Positions 1-11,477 are shown, counted from the first letter of the stretch. The stretch: DNA of 64,000 nt from Wurfbainia villosa (GCA_025175895.1 CM045993.1:59276621-59340620); one strand, 5' to 3'. Program-made: numbers and translations. Notes: generated from the letters alone by a model not told the origin.

Positions 1-437
1 GACTTCCCAAGGACATTGTTGGTGCAATGGTCAAGGGGGAGCAAGCCTTTAGGGGGAGATATCCATCTTGGGATGATGGATGTGTTTTTCTCCTTGAAGG
101 GGAGAATGTTGTCAATTTGGGAAATTTATGGATTTTTAGAAACCCAATTTGGAAATTGGGAGAGTGAATAGGATTGCCTCTCTTGAGTGATATGGGACTT
201 ATCACTAGGAAGATGGTAGGCATCCTAGGTATTTTTGGATCAAGGGGGAGATTGTAAGATCTCATTGGAACATGAGACATTGACCTCCTTGGAGAGAAAA
301 CCTTTTTGATGTTAGTCAAAAAGGGGGAGAATGTTTGGAGAGTATTTACCAATTTGGGATAATTGGTAAAGAATTGAAGTTAGTATTCTAACTCAATCAT
401 CTGTTTGGTTTTTGTCAAACATCAAAAAGGGGGAGAT
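1..437 (+). mobile_element. 3' internal spacer of retroelement F, ending in polypurine tract
   Basis: Non-coding. It carries several G-rich purine tracts on the plus strand (about 31-40, 52-60, 239-253, 317-333 and 425-437). The last one directly abuts the LTR and is the likely polypurine primer for plus-strand DNA synthesis. The same spacer, in the same order, precedes the 3' LTRs of elements A, E and K, so F belongs to the same non-autonomous group. Its gag and 5' LTR lie outside the left edge. Confidence 0.75.
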
Positions 438-537
438 TATTGGTGCAATCGGCCCAGGTCACAATTGACCAGAGCTCGAGTTTGGCTCGAGTGATGTTTT
501 GATGTGTTTTGATGTTTCGACAAAAACATATGACAAT

Positions 538-770
538 ATAATTGTCATGGAAAGTCCAACATGTGTTGGCAAGGAAAGTCCAAGCATGGGTCTTGGCATG
601 GAAAGTCCAACATGGGTTGGCATTTGAAGTCCAAGGGGATCGATATTGGCGGCGTAAAGTCCAAGCGGTAGTCTTGGCAGCATAAGTCCAATGGTTGGCG
701 GCGTAAAGTCCAAGCGGAGTCTTGGCGGTGTAAGTCCAATGTACCTTGGCGGTGTAGACACCGTTAGCAT
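538..770 (+). repeat. U3 array of eight short hairpin units (element F)
   Basis: Each unit reads AAGTCCAA, 3 to 12 bases, TTGGC and a short linker. The fifth arm base changes with its partner: CCAAC pairs with GTTGG, CCAAG with CTTGG. Unit period is about 25-32 bp. The same array occurs at the same LTR position in E and K. Confidence 0.8.
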
Positions 771-1014
771 GACATAGCCGATGGAAGCACCTGAAGGCTA
801 GCGCGATGGATGAACAAGTCATGGATGACTTGGAGGGATCCGAGAGGCGTGAGGCTGATGGAGGTGGCTAGAAGGCTTAGGTCTAGGCTAAGGGTGGTCT
901 AGCAAGTATGGGGGCACCATACTTGGGCTAAAACCTCATGTTTGAGGTGTGCGGTCGGCCCGATGCCATGTGGCGGTCTGGACCGAAATCAACTAGGGTT
1001 TGGTGGGTTATGGC

Positions 1015-1290
1015 CTAGCGGTTGATCGCCATAGGTTGGCGATCGGTCGATGGCTCAGCGATCGTGATGGCTCGGCGATCGTGATCGTGTGATCCGATCG
1101 TGGTGCTTCGAGTCGTCCGAGAATGGAGTCGAGACTCGGCCGGTCGAGTGAGGACTCCATCGATCGACCGATGGTCTGTCGGTCGATAGTAGTTCTGTTG
1201 GACTTATCCAGCGTGGAACTAGCCGTTGTCTCACGACAGCGGTGGCATCGATCGTGATGGTCTCGATCGCGATCGATAGACTTTTTCCAA
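1015..1290 (+). repeat. Cluster of CGATCG-type palindromes in LTR F
   Basis: At least eight GATCG or CGATCG cores, many overlapping, lie between the hairpin array and the TATA box. Related LTRs (K, E, B) have CAGTCGACTG palindromes at the same positions. Flanking non-palindromic bases still align with K, so the cores, not the region, have been exchanged. Confidence 0.7.
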
Positions 1291-1301
1291 AGAGTTGAAG
1301 C

Positions 1302-1308
1302 TATATAT
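1302..1308 (+). promoter_or_regulatory. TATA box of LTR F
   Basis: TATATAT lies just downstream of the palindrome cluster and about 480 bp before the LTR end, the usual place for the U3/R promoter in these LTRs. Confidence 0.5.
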
Positions 1309-1786
1309 GGAGCTCGTGATGGAGGAAAAAGCAACCGGTTCTTGAGGGCTATTGGGGCGATTTGTTGGTGCAAATCAGGTCTCCAAGTGCAAGCAAGCAA
1401 CCAAGCATTCAAGCAATCAAAACAAGTGTTGTAAAGTCTTTTCTTTACTTGTATTTCATATTTACATTGTATATTGCTTGTATTTCATTCTTACTATTGT
1501 AAGATTTATTGTAAGGGGTTTCTCCGCCTCCGACTTGTGTCGAGAAGGAGTGTTTATCATTAGTGAGTGCGTGTGCATCACTAGGGCTCTTTAGAGCTCG
1601 ATCCGTGGAGTAGGAACCGTGCGGTTCCGAACCACGTTATATCATTGTGTTAGCTTATTGTCTATTTCGTTATCGCTTTTATTATTTCTATTTCCGCTGC
1701 GCACTAACGAAATTGTAGACATAAACGGGAGCGAATTTCATCTACGCTATTCACCCCCCCTCTAGTCATTCCAACGAACTCCAACA

Positions 1787-2990
1787 CCGGACAGGGAGTC
1801 TTGGCAAGGGAAGACCCGGCTAATCAGGGAGATCAAGCTTAGCAAAAGGGAAGTCTCGGAGGCGAGGTCTCTTGGCAAAGGTAGACCCGAGAGCATGACG
1901 ATAGCCGATGGAAGCACTTGAAGGCAAGCGCAAGGATAAAGAGTCGCAGACTTGAGGGATCCGGGAGGCATGAGCCTGATGGAAGTGGGTTGAAGGCTTA
2001 GGGTGAGTATCAAGTATGAAGGGATCATACTTGGGGTGTTAAACCTCAGTATAGAGGTATAATAGTCGAGTGTCAGGCCGTATCCATCAACTAGGCTTCG
2101 TTTGTAGGTAAACATAAGCAAGCTAAGCTCAACTAGCACCTCAACTGGAGTATCAGTCGAGGTGGTGACTCGACTGCCAGAACGTCTGGAAGGAGGCTCA
2201 GAGGAGAGGCACGCTCGACCAGCGCCTCGACTGGTGTCCAGTCGAGGCACCGCCTCGACTGGAGTATGCGACTGGTGCTTCGACTACTTTCAACACAGGT
2301 ATGAAGACGGCGGCACAGAGGCAAGGTGGTTCGACTGGTGGCTCGACTGGCGCCTCGACTGGGGTCGCAGTCGAGGCACCGCCTCGACTGGGGTCGCAGT
2401 TGAGGCGCCACCTCGACTGGTTTCTGACCGTTGGAGCTCGGGAGGATTCGACGCTGGTTTATAAGAAGGGGCTTTTGGGCTTCTTCAAGCAACGATTAAT
2501 TAACTATTCTTTTGACAGTTTTGAGGGGCGATTTGAAGGGAGTGCTGCTGCATTTCAGGGCCTTCAAAGTCATCCCAAAGCAATCAACAATCAAGGATTC
2601 AAAAGCCCTAATCTGTAAAGAGTTTTTATTTTCTTTCTCTATTTGCTTTTGCATTTGTTGTAGTTGCTTGTGGTATCTCATTCTTATTGTTTGTAAGAGC
2701 CTTGTGAGAGGTTCCTCCACCTCCGGTGTGTTCACCGAGAAAGAGAAGAGATATAGTGGTGGTGTGCATCACTAGAGTCCACTAGGGCTCGCTCGTGGAG
2801 TAGAAACTAGGGTTCCGAACCATATAAAATCCTCGCATTGTGTTTGTTGTGTGTTTTTGTATTTGTATTTGTGTTTCCGCTGCATACTAACAATTGTAGA
2901 CAAGCACGACAATCGAAATCCATCAAGTGAACGAAATCGACACAAAAAGCTATTCACCCCCCACCTCTAGCGACGCCAACGGTCCTAACA
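1787..2990 (+). mobile_element. 5' LTR of element A, first 386 bp displaced by F
   Basis: Aligns with the 3' part of A's own 3' LTR (15943-17118) and ends GGTCCTAACA immediately before a primer site. It has long palindromes of the form GTCGAGGCGCCGCCTCGAC (about 2150-2430) and a TTTATAAG TATA box at 2458-2465. The missing first part, equivalent to 15557-15942, should lie left of F, outside the window. Confidence 0.8.
2458..2465 (+). promoter_or_regulatory. TATA box of A 5' LTR
   Basis: TTTATAAG, repeated at the same place in A's 3' LTR (16585-16592). It lies just after the palindrome cluster. Confidence 0.5.
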
Positions 2991-2992
2991 AG

Positions 2993-3005
2993 TGGTATCA
3001 GAGCC
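2993..3005 (+). other. Primer binding site of element A
   Basis: TGGTATCAGAGCC, two bases after the LTR end. It is complementary to the 3' end of initiator tRNA-Met, the standard primer of plant Ty1/copia elements. Confidence 0.9.
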
Positions 3006-3091
3006 AGGTTGGCTCTAAGAAGAAGACACACCGATATCTAACAAGTGGTCTTCAATCGGACTAATCGCCGAGGGAGCTAAAGCTAGAGGAG

Positions 3092-4729
3092 ATGGAATTT
3101 GAAGATGGATTTGGACGTGATATTCGATTTCCACCGCCTTATGGATTTGTAGGATTTGCACAATGGAAGATGATGACTGAATTCTTCTTCCAAATGAACA
3201 TAGAGGAGTGGTTCATACTAACGGAAGGGTTCAAGACTCCAACGGGCAAGAAGGGGAGAACTCTAGACCGGAGTAAATGGACTGAGGGGGAAGTCCAAAG
3301 ATTCGAAGCTAATGAAAAGGTATTGAACATTTTAGAACTTAATACCTAACAACATTTTGTGCAAATTAGGTGAGTTTAGGGATGCTAAGGAATTATGGAG
3401 CAAGGTAATTAAGCTTCATGAAGATTCCTCATCCACACAAATGGAGGAGCTTCAAGAAGAAGATAGTCCATCTTCGTCCCAAGCTCATGTAGACTTGGAG
3501 GTTGATAGATGTTCAATTTCCGATGAAGACATGGAAGAAATAGTCGAAGCCTCCACTTCAAGAATTGAGGGGGAGCTTAGATCTTCAACCTTGGAACAAG
3601 AACAAGAGGAGGAGTCCTCTACCTCTGAGAGAAATGAAGAAGAAGAAGTTCAAAATTCTATAATCATTCAAGAAGGTAATTTAAATGCAATTGTTAAAGA
3701 TAAAAGTCATATAACATGCTTTGATTGTAGGGAAATATGGCACTATAAGAGCAAGTACCCTAGGAAGGTCAAGAAGCCTCCACCGGTGCCAAAAGTCAAG
3801 GAAGCCAGAGTCTCAATTCGCAAGAGCAAGGAGCATATAGTATGCTTCAAGTGCAACAAACGGGGACATTACCGGAGCCAATGTCCTAGGGGGAGTCACC
3901 CTCGGAAGGGCAAAGGAGAAAGTTCAAATGTAGGGGGAGCTAAGGCAAACCCTAAGGTAATTTCAAATAATGCTCTTCCTTTATGTAATGTTAGAAAGCA
4001 TGCTCCTAACTTTAATGCACTTTCTATTTATCATGACAAAATTCATGTTAAAAATAGTTTTTATTGTTTAGATGCTAAGCATGTCAATTTACCTAAGGAC
4101 AATAATAGATCAACCTTATCTAAGGGTAGGAAGGTAGAAAACAATAAGTTAGGCATCAACCCTAAATGGACTAGACATATGCCTAGGAAGAGGAATGTCT
4201 CAATAGTCAATAAAATTCAAAAATTGAGGTATTAGAAAAGGAAAATCAAGCTTTGAGATCAAAGCTTGAGAAAATGGAGAAGACTCTAAGGAAGATGAAA
4301 AATATGATGTTAGGGTCAAATGGACGAAACTTAAGTGGTGGTAGGAATGATTTAGTTAAGGACAAGCAAGGCTTGGGTCACAAGCCTAGGTCCAAGGTAA
4401 CTAAGCCTACTTACCATAATGTTCCATATAGTTATGGAACAAGTTCTAGGTCTAGGAGTGTCAAGGTCACAAGGGAGGTCATCCCTAGAGTTGACCATGA
4501 TATGTGTTTAGTGGCTAAGGTTTCTATGAAACCTAGGAAAGCCACTAATAAGGTTACAAGGGAAGCAATCCCTAGGGTTAACTTTGACATGACCAAAATG
4601 ATCAAGGCTTCCAAGCCTAGGAGGGTCATTAGGAAGGTACCAAGGGAAGATATCCCTAGTGAGTACCTAGTCAACCCAAGGAGCTCCAATAGATATTGGG
4701 TTCCTAGGAGCGTGATCTCCTCACGCTAG
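3092..4729 (+). pseudogene. Gag polyprotein of gag-only element A (two frameshifts)
   Basis: Capsid/nucleocapsid protein that would package element RNA in cytoplasmic particles. The start MEFEDGFGRDI matches the starts in E (29579) and K (60492). The N-terminal half is the copia-type capsid region. An acidic Ser/Glu-rich linker follows, then two CCHC zinc knuckles. The first has lost its last cysteine (Tyr instead); the second, CFKCNKRGHYRSQC near 3843-3884, is intact. The tail is basic, with repeated I-P-R-V and S-E-Y-L-V-N-P motifs. Frame breaks lie near 3325-3345 and 4215-4230; otherwise about 545 codons can be followed. No protease, integrase or reverse transcriptase follows. Confidence 0.8.
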
Positions 4730-6332
4730 ATGGGTTAGGTTGTGTTAACTTGAATTGGTGGGGTAGTTAACCTAACCATAGCTAAGTTGGCACTTTAGGC
4801 TATTTCCAAGGTAATTGGGTACTTTGGAAATAAGATTAAATCTTATATCCTAAAGGTTTTTTTGGATGTGCCAATAAATTGTATGGAAGTTGAAAATTTT
4901 GATCAAATTGGCACGATGAGGTTTTAGAGGTCATGGTGTGCCATTTTGGATTTTTGGCACGCTTGGGAGATAACTGGTATTATGGCAAAATGAACTTAAT
5001 TCCAATAAATGGCAACAAATATTAAGAACTTAGGTATTTTCATGGCTTTGCATCTTATTTGTCATACCTTGTTTGCTTTGCCATGACATGACATCATATT
5101 TACCTTTTATCATATAAAATATTATGATCATGCTTAGATCTATTGTTTTTAATGTCATGTTAGTATTTAGGTTTATGTTACATACCATGATATCATGATT
5201 ATTGGCACATGGTTTATTTATGCTATCTTATATTCCATGATCATTCATGCATTTAATAAAATTGATTAAGGACAATGACATGACTTGAAGTCTCATGTAT
5301 AAGGGAATCAAGTAGAGTTGCCTTAGAAAATGCATGAGGCCGTAGTTTAAGATGAACAAAACCCACATCTCACATAAAATTGACATGTATGTATATTGAT
5401 ACACCCTAGATACATGTGAGATGCTAGGATATGAGTTAAGTTCAAGGTGCATAGTTTTTGCATCTAGATGAACTCAAACTCATCTCAATCATAGGCATGA
5501 ATCATGAGGAAAGCTAGTATACAAGTCATGTGTACTTAGCCCATAGACCATGATTGAAATTAAGGTTTTGAAAATATTTTAAAATCATTTTGAAAAACCT
5601 TGGTGAAGCCTATCTTTTGATAGCAATCACCATTGAAAAGATTGAAACAAAGTTGGCTTGAAACATTGAAAGTTTCAATGCTTTTGAACTTTGTATCATT
5701 CTTTGAATTCAAAAGTTATTTTCATAGAAAACTATTTTTCCCCAATATTGTTTGGCATAAGTAATGTGTGGTTGAAATTTCACGATTTTTTGAATTTTCT
5801 AAAATTATTTATGCATTTCTGAAGTTAGTCTGAAAATTTAGTTTCAGAAAAGTCAGAAACCAGTTGAGGCGCCGCCTCGACTAGTGCTGATGCCACTCGA
5901 CTGAGAGCTTTCTCAGTCGACTGTTATCACTGTTTTGGCTTACCAATGTTGGTTTAAGCCATTTGACCATAACCCTAGGCTAGATAACTACTCCTACACC
6001 TCTAATGTGCTTAAACAAGTATTGAAATGGTGAGATTTTCATTGGAAATGAATTGGAGTACAAATCAAAATTTAATTGTTGTGAAAGTTCAAATCTGAAC
6101 TTTTATCCTAATTTTCTAATGTTTAAGGTTTCTATTGGCTTAGGAACTCTCCAAGGACATTGTTGGTGCAATGGTCTAGGGGGGAAATAGAAGTTTGATT
6201 TTCATCTAGTGATTGATCACTAAGAAGAATGAAGACATTCAAGATGAATGTTGACCAAGGAGGAGAAGGAAGAATCTCATTAGAAAATGAGACATTGAGA
6301 ACTTTGGTGGACTTTTTGTTGTGTGTCAAGAA
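4730..6332 (+). mobile_element. 3' spacer of element A, left part
   Basis: Non-coding, 1.6 kb. It aligns in order with the spacers of B, E and K (for example the segment with repeated CATGAC/TCATG words at 5050-5240). A palindromic patch lies at 5865-5925, including CAGTCGACTG at 5914-5923. An LTR-start look-alike (ATTGTTGGTGCAAT) lies near 6161-6174 beside a G-rich tract. No protein frame is conserved. The spacer resumes at 15252 after insertion G. Confidence 0.75.
6328..6332. repeat. Target-site duplication of G, left copy (AAGAA)
   Basis: AAGAA precedes TGTTGGAT and matches 15247-15251 exactly, which fixes both ends of G. Confidence 0.9.
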
Positions 6333-7454
6333 TGTTGGATAGAAGCGGATCACTAGAGGGGGGGTGAATAGCGATAAACCTTTTTTTTTAATTCGTTCGT
6401 TAAAACTCGAGTAGACAGTTAATTGCAGCGGAAAGATAAACTATAAATAAATGAGACAAATGTTTTTTTACTTGGTTCGTAGCCTTCGGCTACTACTCCA
6501 AGACCCTAGTGATCCTTGATCACGCACGGAGGGCAATTCACTAAAAACACTCCTCCTCGTTGGAGGTAGGAGTTTGACGATTACAAAAAAAACTTCGAAA
6601 GAAAAGATAGAGAGACAAACCCTCTCTTCTATTAATGTAAAGTGCAACGATAGAAAACCTCGATTAATAAAAGGAATTGCAATATTTAAAGAGACGACAA
6701 AATAAGAATATCAACAACTAAAAGAGTAGAAAGTAAACTAGGGTTGTTGACAGCACTTCGTCGTAGAGTCGTCGGAAAATCGTAGAGTTGTGGAGGTTTG
6801 TGAGCACTTAGAGATGATGAAAAACCCTAGGAGAAGCCCTCCTTTTATGGCCTTTAAGCCCCTCATCGAATGGGTCTTCAACCAATAGGAATTGGGCACA
6901 AAACTCCTTGAAAAATGGTGATAAAGCTTGACTCCTCGAGGCTGATTTTTGACCATCGATTGAATTGGCCGGTTGAACTGGCCCGGTTCAACTGGCCGGT
7001 TGAACTGGCCCGGTTGAACTGGTCGGTTGAACTAATGGCCAGGATTTTTGACTACAATAAAGAGTTAGCTCAAAATATAAGTGAATTCGACGGCCACTTG
7101 CCGTCCGATCTCAACATAGACCTTCCATGGGAAGTCTTGGGTCGGATCGTCACCTAAGGACGTCCCCGTACAAAGGACACGACCTCACTTCACTTTACTC
7201 ACTCGAGCTTACCTCGATACTTACTATGTCGCTTTTGCTTCCGGCCTTCCACTTGATTCCTTCGGCTCCCTCCGAAGTCACTCGAGTATCTCCCGACCAC
7301 CATGGCTTCCTCCGAGTGTCACTAGCCTTCAGCTCCAGCTATAGCAATTTTCTGTACACTCGATTCAGCTCGTGAGATAACGACATGAGCATAACTTTGT
7401 ATCGTTTGCTATAATCAAAACTCAGGTTCGACTTAGGTGCCTACTGCACCAACA
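6333..7454 (-). mobile_element. 3' LTR of element G
   Basis: About 1122 bp on the minus strand from TGTTGGTGCAGTAGG to CTTCTATCCAACA. It is near-identical to the 5' LTR (14183-15246) except for a longer array of a GGCCGGTTGAACT-like unit at 6955-7035. Confidence 0.9.
6955..7035. repeat. Minisatellite in G 3' LTR
   Basis: Five tandem copies of about 13-14 bp (GGCCGGTTGAACT and variants). The 5' LTR has only one clear copy plus degenerate ones near 14785-14832, so the array changed length after insertion or during replication. Confidence 0.75.
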
Positions 7455-8403
7455 ATCTCCCCCTTTTTGATTTATGGCAAACCCACATACAAAGTTAAGA
7501 AAAATAAATTAAGTGCATTAAGCAAAATGAGCAAGAGATATGCATGAATGAGCAGGAGTATAAAAAAGCATGAATGAGTAGGAGTATATAAAAACTTTTT
7601 TTTTCAAGTGCTCCCCCTTGAGGAATCCTCCCCCTTGACCAAGGGTGAGTACTTGAGAAAGAGTTTTAACTCTCCCCCTTGATGTTTGCTACTAAACAAA
7701 AGAATTAAGTAACCACAATTACTTAATATTGGCCATAGTGTTTAAAATAAGTTTTAAGTTAAGAAATCAAAAAACTGATTTCTTAACCTTGGCCTTTACT
7801 TCCGTTTGTTAACAAGTTAACTTAAAGTTAAGTAAATTACTTCCATTTTGTTAACAAGAACAAGTTAACTGAATGTGTTTATGTTAAGAATTCTCTTGAC
7901 TTGTTTTGTTAACTTAAAGTTAAGTAAGCCTTTGCCATACAAAAAAAATGATCCCTTAACTTTGGCCTTTTTCTCCCCCTTTTGCCATATATCGAAAAGA
8001 GTGAGGGTATGTGTGAAATAAGTCTTAATTTTAAAGTCCAAGCATGTTCCACATTATTTTGAAAATAATATACTGAAAATAAGTTCATCTATAAAATGTT
8101 CGACTCATATTTGGCTTGATTGATATGAAAGATCAACTAGTCCTGGTCAGAGTCAGTTAGTATGTATGATTATACTCCGTGGTTCATAGCGATGCACTAG
8201 CTCTACATCTGGAACCAGGAGTAAGGTCCTAACATCTCACGCCCATCTACGTGGCTAAGTACACAAACACATTAGTCCTATGTGTTGTGAGATGTACTGG
8301 CTCCTTAAATCTATAGGTGCATGATATCTAAGGTATGTCCTATGCTAGTTCCATAAAAATGAAAATTAAGAAATAGTAGTAAGAAAATATAATTTGCAAA
8401 GTC
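7455..8403 (-). mobile_element. G spacer between RNase H and 3' LTR, with several polypurine tracts
   Basis: Non-coding. The minus strand contains at least four AAGGGGGAG-like tracts (about 7456-7471, 7611-7620, 7626-7640, 7670-7682 and 7973-7983). The one next to the LTR is the expected plus-strand primer. No envelope-like frame is seen. Confidence 0.7.
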
Positions 8404-11400
8404 CTATTCTACTACGCACATGCCCAATTTTTGTCTTAATAGACTAAATTCGGCTTCGGGTAGGGGTTTAGTAAATAGGTTTGTTAAGTTAGACTTTGAT
8501 TCGACGTATTCGAGTTGTATGGCTCCGTTGGCCACATGTTCTCGAATGAAATGGTGTTTGACCTCTATATGTTTGGTCCTAGAGTGACATATCGGATTCT
8601 TTGTAAGATTAATTGAACTAATGTTATCTACGTGAAGTTTAGTATTCGTAAAGTCTAACTTAAAGTCGCGGAGAGTGTGCTTCATCCAAAGAAGCTGAGT
8701 GACACACTCACCCATCGCGATGTATTCGGCTTCGGTGGTAGATAAGGCAACATAGTGTTGCTTCCCTCGCACTAACTCACTAGACTCGGAAGTTGACAAC
8801 AACCACTCGTACTCTTTCTATTGAGCTTACTAGCATAGTCCAATCGGTAGCCGGTTAGTTCGAACTCGGTAGATCTAGGGTACCAAATACCGACATTAAG
8901 TGTACCCTTTAGATATCTAAGGATACGCTTGACTAGAGTTAGGTGAGACTCCTTGGCACAGGTTTGGAACCTTGCACACATACTTACTGCAAATAGGATA
9001 TCAGGTCGGCTTGCAGTTAAGTAAAGGAGACTCCCTATTATGCTCCTATAGTATTTTAAATCAATTGAGTTTCCGATTAAATCTTCTTCTATATTAACAT
9101 TAGTTGCCATTGGGGTATTAATAATTTTAGCGTCTTGCATTCCAACGCGTTTAATTAATTCCCTAGTATATTTGCGTTGATGTAGGTATATTCCATCTTT
9201 AGTTTGTTTAATTTATAGACCTAAGAAGAAACTTAACTCGCCTACTAAATTCATTTCAAATTCACTTTCCATAAGTGAAATGAACTCATTTAGTAGGATT
9301 GAGTTGGTGGTTCCGAAAATAATATCATCTACGTAGATTTGGGCTATGAATATGTCTTTACCTAAGGTTTTTACGAAAAGGGTTGGGTCAACTACACCTT
9401 GGTTAAAGCCTTTGGACTTAAGATAAATCGAAAGTCTCTCGTACCAAGCTCGAGGAGCTTGTTTAAGTCCATAAAGAGCTTTCTTTAACCTAAGGACATG
9501 ATTGGGTTTGTCTAAACTTTCGAAACCGGGGGGTTGACTAACATAAACTTCTTCTTTAATGTATCCATTTAAGAATGCAGATTTCACATCCATTTGAAAC
9601 AACTTAAATCCTCGATGTGCTGCATATGCTAATAGCATTAGAATGGACTCTAATCTAGCTACTGGGGCATAGGTCTCGTCGTAATCTAAACCTTCGATTT
9701 GACTAAACCCTTTAGCAACTAGTCTAGCTTTATTTCTAACTACTTCACCTTTATCATCAATTTTATTTCTAAACACCCACCTTGTTCCAATGATTGTTTT
9801 ATCTTTAGGTGGTGGTACTAATTCCCATACTTCGTTCCTAGTGAATTGAGCCAACTCTTCTTGCATTGCAATAATCCAATCAGGATCAAGAAGAGCTTGG
9901 TCAATAGTTTTGGGTTCAATTTTAGAAATCAAAGATAATTGACTAAGGTTTCTGTATGAGGCTCTAGTTTGAACTCCTAGACTTAGATCACCTATCACTT
10001 GGTCGATAGGATGATTCGTTTTAGTCCTAGTTGGATTTGGGTTTGAGTCTACAACTTGATCCATAGGATGACTTTTTTGAGTTCTAGTTTGGTTGGAGTC
10101 ATCTATCACTTGGTCGATAGAGTGACTTGGTTGACTTAGGTTAGGATTAACACTAGACCTGATCTCCGGATCAGAGTTAGGTCTAGTATGAGTCGGCTCG
10201 CTAATTGGGGTTGCCGGGGGTTTTGTAGGTTCGTGTCCTTCATCAAATACTACATTGATAGTCTCCTCAACTCTAAGGGTGTCGTGGTTATATACTCTAT
10301 AAGCTCTGCTTGTAGTCGAGTATCCTAGAAAGATTTCGGTCGTTGTTTTGGATGTAAATTTCCCTAGGTAATCCTTAGTGTTTAGGATATGTACCTTACA
10401 CCCAACTACCCTAAAGTACTTGATGTTAGGTATTTTATCGTGATAAATCTCGTATGAGGTCTTAAGGTGTCTCTTTACCATAAGGATCCTATTTTGGACA
10501 TAACATTCCGTACTCACGGCTTCCGCCCAAAACCTATCGGGTAGGTTATACTCATTTAATATTGTCCTATCGGCTTCTTGTAGGGTTCTATTTTTGCGTT
10601 CTACTAGGCCATTTTGTTGTGGAGTTCTAGGGCAAGAGAACTCATGGTGGTATCCATTTAGGTTACAGAATTCTTTAAACCTATGGTTTTCAAATTCACC
10701 ACCATGATCAGTCCTAAGTCTTTTGATTTTAATGTTTTGTTGATTTTCTATTAACTTAAATAGGTTGATTAATTGATCTAGGGTATCACTTTTGTGTTTG
10801 ATGAACCTAACCCAAGTAAATCTAGAGTAGTCATCAATAATGACTAAACAGAATTTACTTCCATTAAGTGACTTAGCTCCGTGTGAATCAAATAGATCCA
10901 TGTGTAGGAGCTCAGGCACACTTTTGGTTCGTTCTTGATTAGTTAGTTGATGTTGTGTCCTAGATTGTTTACCTTATTGACAAGCATTACATATTTTATT
11001 ATCCAAGTTATTGAGGTTAGGCAAACCTCTGACTAAGTCACTCTGACTCATCTTGTGGATGAGTCTTGGGTGTGAGTGACCGAGTCGTCGGTGCCACAAC
11101 AATGATTCCTCTTGCCGTGTCATAAGACACTTAGTTGAGGAGTTAGTTAAGTTAATAGTGTAAATGTTGTTATTTCTAGTTCCCTTAAGAATTGTTTTAG
11201 AGGTTTTGTTTGTATTAATTACGCATTCATTTTCTAGAAATATGACCTTATAGTTATTATCACACAATTGGCTTACACTAAGTAGATTATATTAAAAATT
11301 TTCTACTAATAAAACGTTTTGAATAACAAAATTTGAGTTAAGCTCAATATCACCTGATCCGATGATTTTGAGCTTGCCGTTATTTTCGAAGGCTACCGAT

Positions 11401-11477
11401 CCTTGTTGTTTGAATCGAAGCTTTGAAAACTTGAGTTGATCCCCGATCATCTGTCGGGAGCAACCATTGTCCAACAT
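8404..11477 (-). pseudogene. Pol of element G: protease, integrase, reverse transcriptase, RNase H
   Basis: Read from 11477 down. The aspartic protease site is W-M-L-D-N-G-C-S where D-S-G is expected, so the catalytic triad is altered. The GAG-pre-integrase zinc part (HRRLGHSHPRLIHK) lies near 11100. The integrase core shows the D, D (R-T-D-H-G-G-E-F) and E (V-E-R-K-N-R-T) residues, about 10300-10900. Reverse transcriptase has [19 protein letters not shown] and Y-V-D-D near 9340. RNase H has A-L-S-T-T-E-A-E-Y and the S-R-T-K-H-I motif, 8404-8802. Stops interrupt it near 10976, 11290 and 9213, and a frameshift lies near 8810. Confidence 0.85.

Larger units (their letters stand above)
438..1786 (+). 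mobile_element. 3' LTR of element F
   Basis: Begins TATTGGTGCAATCGG, where the family has TGTTGGTGCAAT, so the terminal TG has decayed to TA. It ends CTCCAACA and is about 1349 bp. In order it holds a U3 hairpin array, a cluster of CGATCG-type palindromes, a TATA box and the conserved tail CTATTCACCCCCC. On its right it joins, without spacer, a truncated LTR of another element (A), so F was inserted in A's 5' LTR. The right TSD would be CCGGA at 1787-1791; the left copy is outside the window. Confidence 0.8.

Noticed and set aside
415..822. Open frames with repeated L-G-L-Y-A-A-N / A-W-T-F words in several LTRs (also near 28177, 41245, 46804, 53810, 61560)
   Set aside because: They are produced by the tandem hairpin array in U3, occur on both strands and have no start context or conserved protein logic.
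2993..3005. tRNA gene signal at the TGGTATCAGAGCC sites
   Set aside because: Only the 13-base complement of the tRNA-Met 3' end is present, directly beside LTR ends; no cloverleaf or box A/B.
7455..8403. Envelope-like ORF of a Sirevirus in G
   Set aside because: Looked for between RNase H and the 3' LTR; no frame above background on the minus strand.
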